A stretch of DNA of 64,000 nucleotides from Comamonas phosphati (GCF_014637085.1 NZ_BMEU01000011.1:87696-151695), one strand, 5' to 3'. Shown: positions 38,653 through 49,066, numbered from the stretch's first letter. A program made the numbers and translations. Notes: generated from the sequence alone by a model not told the origin.

Positions 38653-39501
38653 ATGTCCAGCGTCGCAATCCACCATCCGGCCGATCAGGCCGGCCATGTC
38701 CGGTCCGCGCTCGAGGGCTCCTCCGCCAAGGCGCCCTATGCGCTGGAGCTGCGGGACCTGCGCAAGAAGTTCGGCAAGACCGAGATCATCCGCGGCGCCC
38801 AGCTGGCGGTCGAGCCCGGCGAGCGCGTGGCCATCATCGGTCCCAACGGCGCAGGCAAGAGCACCCTGTTCAACCTGATCAGCGGCCGCTTCGAGCCCAG
38901 CAGCGGGGAGGTGCTGCTGCACGGCCGGCGCATCGACGGCAAGAAGCCGTTCGAGATCAACCGCATGGGCCTGTCGCGCAGCTTCCAGATCACCAACATC
39001 TTTCCCAAGCTGTCGGTGTTCGAGAACCTGCGCTGCGGCGTGCTCTGGAGCCTGGGCTACCGCTACAGCTTCTGGCGCTTTCTCTCGAATCTGCACGACG
39101 CCAACGCACGTGCCGAAGAGCTGATGGAAATGATCGGCCTGCACAGGAAGCGCGACACGCTGGCCGTCAACCTGACCTATGCCGAGCAGCGTGCGCTGGA
39201 GATCGGCATCACCATCGGCGGCGGCGCCAGCGTCATCCTGCTGGACGAGCCCACGGCCGGCATGAGCAACAGCGAAACCGCGCATTTCATCCAGTTGATC
39301 AAGAAGGTCACCGAAGGCAAGACGCTGCTGACCGTGGAGCACGACATGGGCGTGGTCTTCGGCCTGGCCGACAAGATCGCCGTGGTGGTCTACGGCGAGG
39401 TGATCGCCTTCGACACGCCGCAGGCCGTGCGCGCCAATGCGCGGGTGCAGGAGGCCTACCTGGGCTCCTCGGTCGCAGACCAGCAGGTAGGAGTCCATTG
39501 A
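38653..39501 (+). CDS. livG: HAAT-family ABC ATPase, LivG-type
   Basis: The 282-residue ATPase has Walker A GPNGAGKST, the LivG-type RSFQITNIFPKLSVFENL, signature LTYAEQRALEIGITIGGG (a degenerate C-loop), Walker B VILLDEPTAGMSNSE and TVEHDMGVVF. An N-terminal extension of about 30 residues precedes the domain. It energises the transporter together with the LivF-type subunit, starting 3 bp after livM. Confidence 0.93.
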   Translation: MSSVAIHHPADQAGHVRSALEGSSAKAPYALELRDLRKKFGKTEIIRGAQLAVEPGERVAIIGPNGAGKSTLFNLISGRFEPSSGEVLLHGRRIDGKKPFEINRMGLSRSFQITNIFPKLSVFENLRCGVLWSLGYRYSFWRFLSNLHDANARAEELMEMIGLHRKRDTLAVNLTYAEQRALEIGITIGGGASVILLDEPTAGMSNSETAHFIQLIKKVTEGKTLLTVEHDMGVVFGLADKIAVVVYGEVIAFDTPQAVRANARVQEAYLGSSVADQQVGVH

Positions 39502-39503
39502 AC

Positions 39504-40211
39504 ATGCTGAAGATCAACAATCTGCATGCCTATTACGGCAAGAGCCATGTGCTGCACGGCGTGGACTTCGAGGTGCATCCGGGCGAGATCGTGGCGCTGC
39601 TGGGGCGCAACGGCTCGGGCCGCTCCACCACGGCCAAGGCCATCATGGGCCTGGTGCACTGGGAGGGATCGCTGGACTGGAAAGGCCAGAGCCTGACCGG
39701 CAAGAAGGCCTACGAGGTCGCGCATCTGGGCGTGGGCTATGTGCCCGAGAGCCGCGATGTCTTCCCCAACCTCACGGTGCACCAGAACCTGCTGCTGGGC
39801 CAGAAATCAAAGCACCGGGGCAAGGACCGCAGCAGCCGCTGGGGCTTCGACGACATGTACACCATGTTCCCGCGCCTCAAGGAACGCCAGCATACCGAGG
39901 CCGGCGTGATGTCGGGCGGCGAGCAGCAGATGCTGACCCTGTGCCGCACGCTGATGGGCGACCCCGACCTCATCATCATCGACGAGCCCACCGAGGGCCT
40001 GGCGCCCAAGATCGTCGAGCTGGTGGGCGAATACCTGAAGAGGATCAAGGAGCGCGGCGTGTCCGTGCTGCTGATCGAGCAGAAGCTCACCATCGCCATG
40101 AACATCTCGGACCGGGCGCTGGTCATGGGCCATGGCCATATCGTCTTCGACGGCACGCCCGACAGCCTGCGCGCCGACCAGAAAACCCGCAAGGAGTGGC
40201 TGGAGGTGTGA
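39504..40211 (+). CDS. livF: HAAT-family ABC ATPase, LivF-type, with arginine in Walker A
   Basis: The 235-residue ATPase has the LivF layout (INNLHAYYGKSHVLHGVDFEV, GYVPESRDVFPNLTVHQNL, signature MSGGEQQMLTLCRTL, Walker B LIIIDEPTEGLAP, LLIEQK). Walker A reads GRNGSGRST, with Arg40 where the phosphate-binding lysine is expected. Since the LivG-type partner keeps its lysine, the pair may have one strong and one weak ATP site. It starts 2 bp after the livG stop and is the last transporter gene. Confidence 0.92.
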   Translation: MLKINNLHAYYGKSHVLHGVDFEVHPGEIVALLGRNGSGRSTTAKAIMGLVHWEGSLDWKGQSLTGKKAYEVAHLGVGYVPESRDVFPNLTVHQNLLLGQKSKHRGKDRSSRWGFDDMYTMFPRLKERQHTEAGVMSGGEQQMLTLCRTLMGDPDLIIIDEPTEGLAPKIVELVGEYLKRIKERGVSVLLIEQKLTIAMNISDRALVMGHGHIVFDGTPDSLRADQKTRKEWLEV

Positions 40212-40270
40212 GACAGGCGACTTGTCCCGGGCGGGACAAACCGCAGTGGCGCATTGCAGCAAAGTTTCTA

Positions 40271-40295
40271 CAATCAAAAACGCACGATCGTTCTT
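40271..40295 (+). promoter_or_regulatory. Possible promoter and palindromic operator before the beta-oxidation genes
   Basis: TACAAT (40269-40274 region) is a good -10 box without a clear -35. Just downstream, GCACGATCGTTC around 40282-40293 is an almost perfect 12-bp palindrome centred on ACGATCGT, of the size TetR-family acyl-CoA-sensing repressors bind. No regulator gene of this type is present in the window. Confidence 0.3.
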
Positions 40296-40319
40296 TTATA
40301 TCGCATAGGGGACAACAGC

Positions 40320-42431
40320 ATGACTGCTGAATACCAAGTGGACGGTGCCGTCGCCGTCATCACCTTGAACAATCCGCCGGTCAACGGCCTGGGGCTTTCC
40401 ACGCGCCGCGGCATCGTCGAGGGGCTGGACAGGGCCTGCGCCGACCCGGCCGTCAAGGCCATCGTCCTCACGGGTGCCGGCAAGGCATTCTCGGGCGGTG
40501 CCGACATCCATGAATTCGGCAAGGAAGAGGCTTACCGCGAGCCGCATCTGGTGTCGCTGATCAATCTGCTGGACCGGGGCAGCAAGCCCGTGGTCGCGGC
40601 CATCCACACCGTCTGCATGGGTGGCGGCCTGGAGCTGGCGCTGGGCTGCAACTACCGCGTGGCCGCGCCAGGCACCTCGGTGGCGCTGCCCGAAGTCAAG
40701 CTGGGCCTGCTGCCCGGTGCCGGCGGCACGCAGCGCCTGCCGCGCGTGCTGGGCGTGGAGGCCGCGCTGAACATGATCGTCAGCGGCGAAGCCGTCAAGA
40801 GCGAGATGCTGGCCGCCATCCCAGGCCAGAAGCTGTTCGACAAGCTGGCCGCCTCGCCCGAGTCGCTGCTGGCCGAGGCCAAGGCCTTTGCGCTCGAAGT
40901 GGCCGGCAAACATGCCGCGGGGGGCCCGCTGCCGCGCGTGCGCGATCTGCCCTGCAAGCATCCCGAGGGCGATGCCTACTTCCAGTTCGCACGCAATATG
41001 GTCCTGGGGCTGTCCAAGAACTATCCGGCGCCGGCTCGCTGCGTCGATGCCGTCCAGAATGCCACGCGCAAGAAGTTCGACGAAGGCATGGCGCTGGAGC
41101 GCGAAGCCTTCATGCAGCTGATGATGACGCCCGAGTCGCGCTCGCTGCGCCATTTGTTCATGGCCGAGCGCGCGGCCTCGAAGATCGCCGATGTGCCCGG
41201 CGACACGCCCGTGCGCGAGATCAAGACGGTGGGCGTGATCGGCGCCGGCACCATGGGCGGCGGCATCTCGATGAACTTCCTGAATGCAGGCATCCCCGTC
41301 ACCCTCCTGGAGACCAAGCAGGAGGCGCTGGACCGCGGTGTGGCCACCATCCGCAAGAACTACGAAGCCCAGGTCAAGAAGGGCAAGCTCAAGCAGGAAA
41401 AATACGAGGAGCGCATGGCGCTGCTCTCCACCACGCTGAGCTACGGCGATCTCAAGAATGCCGACCTCATCATCGAGGCCGTGTTCGAGGAGATCGGCGT
41501 CAAGGAGCAGGTGTTCAAGCAGCTCGACGAAGTGGCCAAGCAGGGCGCCATCCTCGCGTCCAACACCTCGACGCTGGACGTGGACAGGATTGCCTCCTTC
41601 ACTAAGCGCCCGCAGGACGTGGTGGGCATGCACTTCTTCAGCCCGGCCAACGTGATGAAGCTGCTCGAAGTGGTGCGCGGCAAGGAAACGGCCAAGGACG
41701 TGCTGGCCACGGTGATGCAGATCGCCAAGAAGATCAAGAAGACCGCGGTGGTCTCCGGTGTCTGCGACGGCTTCATCGGCAACCGCATGATCGAGCAGTA
41801 CTCGCGCCAGGCCGGTTTCCTGATCGACGAAGGTGCCACGCCCCAGCAGGTGGACAAGGCCATCGAGAAGTTCGGCTTTGCCATGGGGCCGTTCCGCATG
41901 GGCGATCTGGCCGGCAACGACATCGGCTGGGCCATCCGCAAGCGCCGCGCCATCGAGACGCCCGACATGAAGTACAGCGCCACGGCCGACCGGCTGTGCG
42001 AGCTGGGCCGCTTCGGCCAGAAGACCGGTGCCGGCTGGTACGACTACCAGGCGGGAAAGCGCGATGCCATCCCGTCCAGACTGGTGGAAGAGATGATCGA
42101 GCAGTACCGCAAGGACAAGGGCATCACGCCGCGCAAGATCTCCGACGAGGAGATCGTGCAGCGCCTGGTCTTCGCCCTGGTCAACGAAGGCGCGCACATC
42201 CTGGAGGACGGCATTGCGGGCAAGTCCGGCGACATAGACATGGTGTATTTGACCGGCTACGGCTTTCCGATCTGGCGCGGCGGCCCCATGCACTACGCGG
42301 GCGAAGTCGGCCTGTTCAACGTGGTGCAGGCCATGAACCGCTTTGCCGGCAATCCCAACGACGATGCCAAGTTCTGGCAGCCCGCGCCGCTGCTGGCCAA
42401 GCTGGCCGCCGAAGGCAAGGCCTTTGCCTGA
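40320..42431 (+). CDS. Bifunctional enoyl-CoA hydratase / 3-hydroxyacyl-CoA dehydrogenase
   Basis: The 703-residue protein carries out two beta-oxidation steps. An N-terminal crotonase domain (1-200) has the two catalytic glutamates in [16 protein letters not shown] and [20 protein letters not shown]. An NAD domain starts near residue 300 ([42 protein letters not shown]) and two C-terminal helical domains follow ([17 protein letters not shown]). The order matches FadJ/FadB-type proteins. ATG 40320 follows AGGGGACAACAGC. The thiolase gene follows after 38 bp. Confidence 0.94.
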   Translation: MTAEYQVDGAVAVITLNNPPVNGLGLSTRRGIVEGLDRACADPAVKAIVLTGAGKAFSGGADIHEFGKEEAYREPHLVSLINLLDRGSKPVVAAIHTVCMGGGLELALGCNYRVAAPGTSVALPEVKLGLLPGAGGTQRLPRVLGVEAALNMIVSGEAVKSEMLAAIPGQKLFDKLAASPESLLAEAKAFALEVAGKHAAGGPLPRVRDLPCKHPEGDAYFQFARNMVLGLSKNYPAPARCVDAVQNATRKKFDEGMALEREAFMQLMMTPESRSLRHLFMAERAASKIADVPGDTPVREIKTVGVIGAGTMGGGISMNFLNAGIPVTLLETKQEALDRGVATIRKNYEAQVKKGKLKQEKYEERMALLSTTLSYGDLKNADLIIEAVFEEIGVKEQVFKQLDEVAKQGAILASNTSTLDVDRIASFTKRPQDVVGMHFFSPANVMKLLEVVRGKETAKDVLATVMQIAKKIKKTAVVSGVCDGFIGNRMIEQYSRQAGFLIDEGATPQQVDKAIEKFGFAMGPFRMGDLAGNDIGWAIRKRRAIETPDMKYSATADRLCELGRFGQKTGAGWYDYQAGKRDAIPSRLVEEMIEQYRKDKGITPRKISDEEIVQRLVFALVNEGAHILEDGIAGKSGDIDMVYLTGYGFPIWRGGPMHYAGEVGLFNVVQAMNRFAGNPNDDAKFWQPAPLLAKLAAEGKAFA

Positions 42432-42469
42432 TCGCTGGACCCCAGCCACAGAACACAAGGAATTTTGAA

Positions 42470-43645
42470 ATGACCTCCGCAGTGATCGTCTCCACCGCCC
42501 GTACCCCGCTGGCCAAGAGCTGGAAGGGTGCCTTCAACATGACCCACGGCGCCACGCTGGGCGGCCATGCCGTGCAGGCCGCCGTGCAGCGCGCGGGCAT
42601 AGACCCCGGCGCCGTCGACGACGTGATCATGGGCTGCGCCAACCCAGAGGGCGCCACCGGCATGAACATCGCGCGCCAGATCGCGCTCAAGGCCGGCCTG
42701 CCCATCACCACGTCGGGCATGACCATCAACCGTTTCTGCTCCTCGGGCCTGCAGACCATTGCCACCGCAGCGCAGCGCATCATCGCGGGCGAGGGCGATG
42801 TCTACGTGGCCGGCGGCGTGGAATCCATTTCCTGCGTGCAGCAGGAAATGAATCTGCACATGATCCAGGACCTGGCCCTGGCCAGGCAGAAGCCCGAGAT
42901 CTACTGGAGCATGCTGCAGACGGCCGAGCAGGTGGCCAAGCGCTACAACATCGGCCGCGACGCCATGGACGAATACGGCGCGGCCAGCCAGCAAAAGGCC
43001 TGTGCGGCCCAGGCGGGCGGACTGTTCGATGCCGAGATCGCACCGATCACCGTGACCATGGGCGTGGCCGACAAGGTGCGCGGCCTGATCACCAAGGAAG
43101 TGACCTGCAGCCGGGACGAAGGCACGCGCGAAGGCACGACCAAGGAAGGCATCTCGGGCATCCGCCCGGCGCTGCCCGGCGGCGTGATCTCGGCCGGCAA
43201 CGCCAGCCAGTTCTCCGATGGCGCGGGCGCCTGCGTGGTGGTCAGCGAGGGCTATGCCTCGCGCAACAAGCTCCAGCCCCTGGGCCGCTTCCTGGGCTTT
43301 GCCGTGGCCGGCTGCGAGCCCGACGAAATGGGCATCGGCCCCGTCTTCGCCGTGCCCAAGGTGCTCAAGAAGCTGGGCCTGACGGTGAATGACATCGATC
43401 TGTGGGAGCTCAACGAGGCCTTTGCCGTGCAGGTGCTCTACTGCCGCGACAAGTTGGGCATTCCCGCCGACAGGCTCAACGTCAACGGCGGCGCCATCGC
43501 CCTGGGCCACCCCTATGGCGTGTCGGGCCAGCGCCTGACGGGCCATGCGCTGATCGAAGGCAAGCGCCGCGGTGCCAAGCGCGTCTGCGTGACCATGTGC
43601 ATCGGCGGTGGCATGGGGGCTGCAGGCATCTTCGAAGTGCTGTAA
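42470..43645 (+). CDS. Acetyl-CoA acyltransferase (thiolase)
   Basis: The 391-residue thiolase cleaves 3-ketoacyl-CoA in the last step of beta-oxidation. It has the nucleophilic cysteine in [15 protein letters not shown] (around residue 90), [16 protein letters not shown], the histidine motif [17 protein letters not shown], and the second active cysteine in [19 protein letters not shown]. Full length and start fit the FadA class. AAGGAATTTTGAA precedes ATG 42470. Its stop codon shares a base with the left end of a 268-bp inverted-repeat element. Confidence 0.95.
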   Translation: MTSAVIVSTARTPLAKSWKGAFNMTHGATLGGHAVQAAVQRAGIDPGAVDDVIMGCANPEGATGMNIARQIALKAGLPITTSGMTINRFCSSGLQTIATAAQRIIAGEGDVYVAGGVESISCVQQEMNLHMIQDLALARQKPEIYWSMLQTAEQVAKRYNIGRDAMDEYGAASQQKACAAQAGGLFDAEIAPITVTMGVADKVRGLITKEVTCSRDEGTREGTTKEGISGIRPALPGGVISAGNASQFSDGAGACVVVSEGYASRNKLQPLGRFLGFAVAGCEPDEMGIGPVFAVPKVLKKLGLTVNDIDLWELNEAFAVQVLYCRDKLGIPADRLNVNGGAIALGHPYGVSGQRLTGHALIEGKRRGAKRVCVTMCIGGGMGAAGIFEVL

Positions 43646-43912
43646 GAACGTGTTGACGATCTCTACGCAGCCGCGTTGGAGCGCAATCGGGATGAGTTCG
43701 AAGCGATGGCTTGCCGCTTGCACCGGGGTGCAAGCAAGAGTCAGCGCGAAGAAATCGCCCGATTTCGCTCCAACCCTGCGGGACAGCGGCTTTGCGGGCG
43801 GTCTGCAGCGTTGCAAATCCTCGCAATAGCGTGGCTATTGCTGCGGTGTTGCGCCTGGCATCCCATCCCGCAAAGCCACTGTCGCGGCGCGAGGAGATCG
43901 TCAACACGTTCT
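43645..43912. repeat. 268-bp element with perfect 19-bp terminal inverted repeats
   Basis: The ends 43645-43663 (AGAACGTGTTGACGATCTC) and 43894-43912 are exact reverse complements. Inside are further inverted pairs: TTGGAGCGCAATCGGG near 43675 with CCCGATTTCGCTCCAA near 43758, CTTGCACC/GGTGCAAG near 43717, and GGGACAGCGGCTTTGCGGG near 43780 with CCCGCAAAGCCACTGTCGC near 43866. No reading frame of note is present. It looks like a MITE or a non-coding structured element. Confidence 0.75.
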
Positions 43913-43932
43913 ACGCGCTGCCCCATCCGATG

Positions 43933-43977
43933 AACACCCCGCATGAGCCCTGGCTTCGTGCGGGGTGTTTTCTTTTG
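43933..43977 (+). terminator. Terminator after the thiolase gene and the 268-bp element
   Basis: AACACCCCGCA (43933-43943) pairs with TGCGGGGTGTT (43959-43969), with GAGCC/GGCTT pairing possible in the loop, and is followed by TTTTCTTTTG. It ends the beta-oxidation transcript. Confidence 0.88.
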
Positions 43978-44036
43978 TTTTCATAGCGTCATGTGCCGGC
44001 TAATCAGGCGCAGGATGCCGATCTGACTCCGAAACC

Positions 44037-45896
44037 ATGTCCCTGCGCTCCACCCTCGAATTCCTGCTCTACGACTGGCTCCAGGCCGAATCGCTCACGG
44101 CGCGCGAGCGCTTTGGCGACCATTCGCGCGAGACCTTCGATGCCGTGCTCGACACCTGCGAGCGCATCGCGCGCGAGAAGTACGCGCCGTTCAACCGCAC
44201 GGTGGACACGCAGGAGCCGCAGTTTGACGGCGAGAAGGTCATCCTGCCCCAATGCACCTACGACGCGCGCCAGGCCTATGCCGACTCAGGCATGCTCAGC
44301 GCCGCGCAGGATTACAAGATGGGCGGCATGCAGCTGCCCTATACGGTGGAGGCTGCGGCCAACAGTTTTTTTGCCGCGGCGTCGATCAGCATAGGCTCGA
44401 ACATGCTGACCTCGGGCAATGCCAACGCCATCATGGCCCATGGCTCCAAAATGCAGCAGCAGGTCTTTGCGGCCAACGAATTCAACGGCCGCTGGGCCGG
44501 CACCATGTGCCTGTCCGAGCCCCAGGCCGGCTCCTCGCTCTCGGACATCTCCACGCGCGCGGAGCCCGATGGTGCCGATTTCGAAGGCGATGCGCTGGGC
44601 CCGCGCTACCGCCTCAAGGGCAACAAGATGTGGATCAGCTCGGGCGACCATGAGCTGACAGAGAACATCGTGCATCTGGTGCTGGCCAAGATTCCCGGGC
44701 CCGACGGCAAGCCCGTGCTAGGCGTCAAGGGCATCTCGCTGTTCATCGTGCCCAAGAAGCTGGTGGACGCCGAAGGCCGGCTCACGGGCGGGCGCAACGA
44801 TGTGGCGCTGGCGGGCCTCAACCACAAGCTGGGCTGGCGCGGAACGACCAACACGCTGCTCAATTTCGGCGAGGGCAAGTACCCGGTCCGGGGCAGTGCC
44901 GGCGCAGGATTGGATGGCGCCGGTGGCGGCGCCATAGGCTATCTGGTGGGCAAGCCCGGCGAAGGCCTCAAGTGCATGTTCCACATGATGAACGAGGCCC
45001 GCATCTCCATCGGCATGGCCGCCACCATGCTGGGGCTGGCCGGCTACCATGCCAGCCTCGAATATGCGCAGAACCGGCCTCAGGGCCGGCCGACAGGAGC
45101 AGGGGGCAAGGACGCGACCCGGCCCCAGTCGCGCATCATCGAACACGCCGACGTCAGGCGCATGCTGCTGGCGCAGAAATCCTATGGCGAAGGCGCGCTG
45201 GCGCTGAACCTGTTTTGCGCCAGGCTGGTGGACGAGCAGCACACGGGCGCGCCCGAGGCCGTGGACGAAGCGCGCCTGCTGCTGGAAGTGCTGACCCCCA
45301 TCGCCAAGAGCTGGCCCAGCGAGTTCTGCCTGGAGGCCAATTCCCTGGCCATCCAGATCCACGGCGGCTATGGCTACACGCGCGACTTCCCGGTGGAGCA
45401 GTACTGGCGCGACAACCGCCTCAACATGATCCACGAGGGCACGCACGGCATCCAGGCCATGGACCTGCTGGGCCGCAAGGTGCTCATGGAAGGCGGGCGC
45501 GGCCTGCAGCTGCTGGCCGGCCGCATCGACAGCACCATCGAGAAGGCCATGCGCCACGAGATGCTGGCCGCCTATGCCAAGCAGCTGGCCGCGGCGCTGG
45601 CCGAAGTCGGCGCCGCCACCAAGGCGGCCTGGGCCACGGGCGAGGCTCAGGAGGCGCTGGCCAATGCCGTGCCTTATATGCAGGCCTTCGGTCACGTGGT
45701 GCTGGCCTGGACCTGGCTGGATGTGGCGCTGGCCGTGCTGGAACGCGATGCTTCGCTATCCATGGCTGCCAACGTGGGCCGCATGGGCGCCATGCGCTAT
45801 TTCTTCCACTATGAGCTGCCCAGGATAAGCGCCTGGCTGAACGTGGTCAGGCAGCGCGACATGACCTGCGCACAGCTGCCCGAGTCCGCCTTCTGA
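44037..45896 (+). CDS. Acyl-CoA dehydrogenase (long, C-terminal-extended type)
   Basis: The 619-residue flavoprotein should catalyse the first beta-oxidation step. It has GTMCLSEPQAGSSLSDISTRA, KMWISSGDHELTENIVHLVLA, HKLGWRGTTNTLLNFGE, MFHMMNEARISIGMAATMLGLAGYHASLEYA and QIHGGYGYTRDFPVEQYWRDNRLNMIHEGTHGIQAMDLLGRKV. The extra C-terminal domain of about 130 residues places it with the AcdA-like/DUF-extended acyl-CoA dehydrogenases common in this order. A short Gly-rich insert (RPTGAGGKDATRP) is present. No close ribosome binding site is seen before ATG 44037. Confidence 0.92.
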   Translation: MSLRSTLEFLLYDWLQAESLTARERFGDHSRETFDAVLDTCERIAREKYAPFNRTVDTQEPQFDGEKVILPQCTYDARQAYADSGMLSAAQDYKMGGMQLPYTVEAAANSFFAAASISIGSNMLTSGNANAIMAHGSKMQQQVFAANEFNGRWAGTMCLSEPQAGSSLSDISTRAEPDGADFEGDALGPRYRLKGNKMWISSGDHELTENIVHLVLAKIPGPDGKPVLGVKGISLFIVPKKLVDAEGRLTGGRNDVALAGLNHKLGWRGTTNTLLNFGEGKYPVRGSAGAGLDGAGGGAIGYLVGKPGEGLKCMFHMMNEARISIGMAATMLGLAGYHASLEYAQNRPQGRPTGAGGKDATRPQSRIIEHADVRRMLLAQKSYGEGALALNLFCARLVDEQHTGAPEAVDEARLLLEVLTPIAKSWPSEFCLEANSLAIQIHGGYGYTRDFPVEQYWRDNRLNMIHEGTHGIQAMDLLGRKVLMEGGRGLQLLAGRIDSTIEKAMRHEMLAAYAKQLAAALAEVGAATKAAWATGEAQEALANAVPYMQAFGHVVLAWTWLDVALAVLERDASLSMAANVGRMGAMRYFFHYELPRISAWLNVVRQRDMTCAQLPESAF

Positions 45897-45933
45897 AACC
45901 TCCTGTTGCGGCTCGGGCCTACGAGCGACTCCC

Positions 45934-45975
45934 TTGATCTAGGTTAACTTGTGGCCGCCGAACTTGCCTTAATCT
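45934..45975 (+). promoter_or_regulatory. FNR-type box and promoter of napEDABC
   Basis: TTGATCTAGGTTAA (45934-45947) matches 8 of 10 informative bases of the FNR/Anr site TTGAT-N4-ATCAA. TAATCT (45970-45975) could be the -10 box, placing the site centre near -41.5 from a start at about 45982, the usual position for activation. It implies nitrate reductase expression at low oxygen. Confidence 0.6.
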
Positions 45976-46103
45976 CCGCCCCCAACGAGATGGCTTGTTG
46001 CAAGGTGTTCAGCGCCTTGCGGCCGGTCGGCAAGATTGCCGGCTTCCATCTCTATAGCCAAATCGCGGATGCCTTGCGCATCCAAGCAAAGGGAGATCGA
46101 TCT

Positions 46104-46265
46104 ATGACGGACCCTCAGCCGCGCTCAACCCGCTCCGAGGAGCTGCGCAGCTTCGCGTTCCTTGCCGCGGTGATGGCCCCGGTACTCACCGGGGTGTTGA
46201 TTGTCAGCTACGGCTTTCTGGTCTGGATCTATCAGATGCTGATCGGCGGACCTCCCCAAGCATGA
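46104..46265 (+). CDS. napE: Periplasmic nitrate reductase subunit NapE
   Basis: NapE is a small inner-membrane protein of the Nap system with no firmly known role. The 53-residue product has a soluble N-terminus (MTDPQPRSTRSEELRSF) and one membrane helix (FLAAVMAPVLTGVLIVSYGFLVWIYQMLIGG), matching the family. GGGAG precedes ATG 46104. Its stop overlaps the napD ATG. Confidence 0.9.
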   Translation: MTDPQPRSTRSEELRSFAFLAAVMAPVLTGVLIVSYGFLVWIYQMLIGGPPQA

Positions 46266-46561
46266 GGGCATTGCGGATGCCTGACATGAATGATGAGCTG
46301 CACATCACCAGTCTGGTGGTGCACGTGATTCCCCAAGCATTGGCGCAGGTGGCACAGGGGCTGGCCGCCATCGACGGCGCCCAGGTGCACGGAAGCCACC
46401 CCAGCGGCAAGCTGGTGGTGACGCTGGAGGCACCCCATGCGCGGGACATCCTGGATCGTGTGACTCAGATCGAGCAACTCCAGGGCGTGATCAACGCTTC
46501 TCTCGTTTACCAGCATGTCGAAAGCTGGCAATCACTGAATCAAGGGGTAGAGCATGACTAG
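46262..46561 (+). CDS. napD: NapA-specific chaperone NapD
   Basis: NapD binds the Tat signal of NapA and prevents early export of the incomplete enzyme. The 99-residue protein shows the family pattern [31 protein letters not shown] and GKLVVTLEA. The first ATG (46262) overlaps napE; ATG 46277 or 46286 are alternative starts. It overlaps napA by eight bases, so the chaperone and its client are made together. Confidence 0.92.
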   Translation: MRALRMPDMNDELHITSLVVHVIPQALAQVAQGLAAIDGAQVHGSHPSGKLVVTLEAPHARDILDRVTQIEQLQGVINASLVYQHVESWQSLNQGVEHD

Positions 46562-49049
46562 CACCAGGCGCGACTTTGTCCGTCAATCCGCCGCCGCGGC
46601 CGCAGGAGCGGTGGCCGGCATTCCCATCGAAGTCCTGTCCCAGGACGCAAATGCCGGCACGGATGCGGCCGGCCTGACCTGGTCCAAGGCTCCGTGCCGT
46701 TTCTGCGGCACGGGCTGCGGCGTCATGGTGGCCGTCAAGGACAACCGCGTGGTGGCCACCCAGGGCGATCTCGAGGCCGAGGTCAATCGCGGCCTGAACT
46801 GCGTCAAGGGCTATTTCCTGTCCAAGATCATGTATGGCGGCGACCGCCTGACCCGGCCGCTGCTGCGCATGAAGAACGGCCGCTACGCCAAGGACGGCGA
46901 GTTCCAGCCGGTCTCCTGGGATACGGCCTTCGACGTCATGGCCGAGCAGTTCAAGAAGACGCTCAAGGTCAAGGGTCCCGAGGCCGTGGGCATGTTCGGC
47001 TCCGGCCAGTGGACGGTGTGGGAGGGCTATGCGGCCTCCAAGCTGTTCAAGGCGGGCTTTCGCACCAACAACCTCGACCCCAACGCCCGGCACTGCATGG
47101 CCTCGGCCGTGGCCGGTTTCATGCGCACCTTCGGCATGGACGAGCCCATGGGCTGCTATGACGACATCGAGGCCGCGACCGCCTTCGTGCTGTGGGGCTC
47201 GAACATGGCCGAGATGCACCCGGTGCTGTGGACGCGCGTGACCGACCGGCGCCTTTCCACGCCGGGCGTGAAGGTGGCCGTGCTGTCGACCTTCGAGCAC
47301 CGCTCGTACGAGCTGGCCGACCTGTCGCTGACCTTCAAGCCCCAGACCGACCTGGCCATCCTCAACTACATCGCCAACCACATCATCACCACGGGCCGGG
47401 TCAACAAGGACTTCGTCTCCAAGCACTGCAACTTCAAGCTCGGCAACACCGACATCGGCTATGGCCTGCGCCCCGAGCATCCGCTGCAGAAAGCCGCCAA
47501 GAACGCCAAGGATCCCAACGGCGCCAAGCCCATGAGCTACGAGGAATACGCCAAGTTCGTATCCACCTATACGCTCGACTACACGGCCAAGCTCACGGGC
47601 GTGCCGGCCAACCGCATCAAGGCCCTGGCCGAGCTCTATGCCGACCCCGACAGCAAGGTGGTGTCGTTCTGGACCATGGGCTTCAACCAGCACACGCGCG
47701 GTGTCTGGGCCAACAATCTGGTCTACAACATCCATCTGTTGCTGGGCAAGATCGCCACGCCGGGCAACAGCCCGTTCTCGCTGACGGGCCAGCCCTCGGC
47801 CTGCGGCACGGCGCGCGAGGTGGGTACCTTCTCGCACCGCCTGCCGGCGGACATGGTGGTGACCAATCCCGAGCACCGCAAGACGGCCGAAAGCATCTGG
47901 AAGCTGCCCGAAGGCACGATTCCGCCCAAGCCAGGCTACCACGCCGTGGAGCAGAACCGTGCGCTCAAGGACGGCAGGCTCAATGCCTACTGGGTGATGG
48001 TCAACAACAACATCCAGGCCGGTGCCAACCTGGCGCAGGAAGGCTATCCGGGCTACCGCAATCCCGACAACTTCGTGGTGGTCTCCGACGTCTACCCCAC
48101 GGTCACGGCCGTGGCGGCCGACCTGATCCTGCCCTCGGCCATGTGGGTGGAAAAGGAAGGCGCCTATGGCAACGCCGAGCGCCGCACGCACTTCTGGCAC
48201 CAACTGGTCAAGGCGCCGGGCGAGGCCCGCTCGGACCTGTGGCAGCTGATGGAGTTTGCCAAGCGCTTCAAGGTCGAGGAAGTCTGGCCCGAGGAACTGC
48301 TGGCCAAGAAGCCCCAGCTGCGTGGCAAGACCCTGTTCGAGGTGCTGTACCGCAACGGCAACGTGGACAAGTTCCCGCTGGCGGATCTGGACCCGGCCTA
48401 CGGGAACGAGGAGGCCAGGGCCTTCGGCTTCTATCCGCAAAAGGGACTGTTCGAGGAGTACGCCTCGTTCGGCCGCGGCCACGGCCATGATCTGGCTCCG
48501 TTCGACCAGTACCACAAGGTGCGCGGCATGCGCTGGCCCGTGGTCAACGGCAAGGAGACCCGCTGGCGCTACCGCGAAGGCTCGGACCCCTATGTGAAGG
48601 CCGGCACCGGCTACCAGTTCTACGGCAACATCGACGGCAAGGCCAACATCTTTGCCCTGCCTTACGAACCGCCGGCAGAGGCGCCGGACAAGGACTATCC
48701 GTTCTGGCTGTCCACGGGCCGCGTGCTCGAGCACTGGCACTCGGGCTCCATGACCCGGCGCGTGCCCGAGCTGCACCGCGCCGTGCCCCATGCGCTGTGC
48801 TACATGCATCCCGACGATGCCAGCGAGCTGGGCCTGCGCCGCGGCAGCGAAGTGGAAGTGTCCTCGCGGCGCGGCTCCATGCGCACCCGTGTCGAGACCC
48901 GCGGCCGCAACAAGCCGCCGCGCGGCCTGGTCTATGTGCCCTGGTTCGACGCCAGCCAGCTGATCAACAAGGTGACGCTGGATGCCACCGATCCGATTTC
49001 GCTGCAGACGGACTTCAAGAAGTGCGCTGTGAAGATCACCAAGGTCTGA
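46554..49049 (+). CDS. napA: Periplasmic nitrate reductase catalytic subunit NapA
   Basis: NapA reduces nitrate to nitrite in the periplasm. The 831-residue protein begins with a Tat signal ([15 protein letters not shown]), has a 4Fe-4S site (Cys48, Cys51, Cys55, Cys83 in CRFCGTGC and NCVKGY), and the molybdenum-ligand Cys181 in [15 protein letters not shown]. The Mo-bis-MGD binding regions continue to the C-terminal [11 protein letters not shown]. The length equals the family norm. Electrons come from NapC via NapB, encoded next. Confidence 0.97.
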   Translation: MTSTRRDFVRQSAAAAAGAVAGIPIEVLSQDANAGTDAAGLTWSKAPCRFCGTGCGVMVAVKDNRVVATQGDLEAEVNRGLNCVKGYFLSKIMYGGDRLTRPLLRMKNGRYAKDGEFQPVSWDTAFDVMAEQFKKTLKVKGPEAVGMFGSGQWTVWEGYAASKLFKAGFRTNNLDPNARHCMASAVAGFMRTFGMDEPMGCYDDIEAATAFVLWGSNMAEMHPVLWTRVTDRRLSTPGVKVAVLSTFEHRSYELADLSLTFKPQTDLAILNYIANHIITTGRVNKDFVSKHCNFKLGNTDIGYGLRPEHPLQKAAKNAKDPNGAKPMSYEEYAKFVSTYTLDYTAKLTGVPANRIKALAELYADPDSKVVSFWTMGFNQHTRGVWANNLVYNIHLLLGKIATPGNSPFSLTGQPSACGTAREVGTFSHRLPADMVVTNPEHRKTAESIWKLPEGTIPPKPGYHAVEQNRALKDGRLNAYWVMVNNNIQAGANLAQEGYPGYRNPDNFVVVSDVYPTVTAVAADLILPSAMWVEKEGAYGNAERRTHFWHQLVKAPGEARSDLWQLMEFAKRFKVEEVWPEELLAKKPQLRGKTLFEVLYRNGNVDKFPLADLDPAYGNEEARAFGFYPQKGLFEEYASFGRGHGHDLAPFDQYHKVRGMRWPVVNGKETRWRYREGSDPYVKAGTGYQFYGNIDGKANIFALPYEPPAEAPDKDYPFWLSTGRVLEHWHSGSMTRRVPELHRAVPHALCYMHPDDASELGLRRGSEVEVSSRRGSMRTRVETRGRNKPPRGLVYVPWFDASQLINKVTLDATDPISLQTDFKKCAVKITKV

Positions 49050-49066
49050 TGAAAGGAGTGTGGGCC

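Noticed and set aside
49049-49066. Earlier napB start overlapping the napA stop
   Set aside because: The ATG at 49049 has no ribosome binding site and would put six residues before the signal peptide; ATG 49067 has AAAGGAG at good distance.
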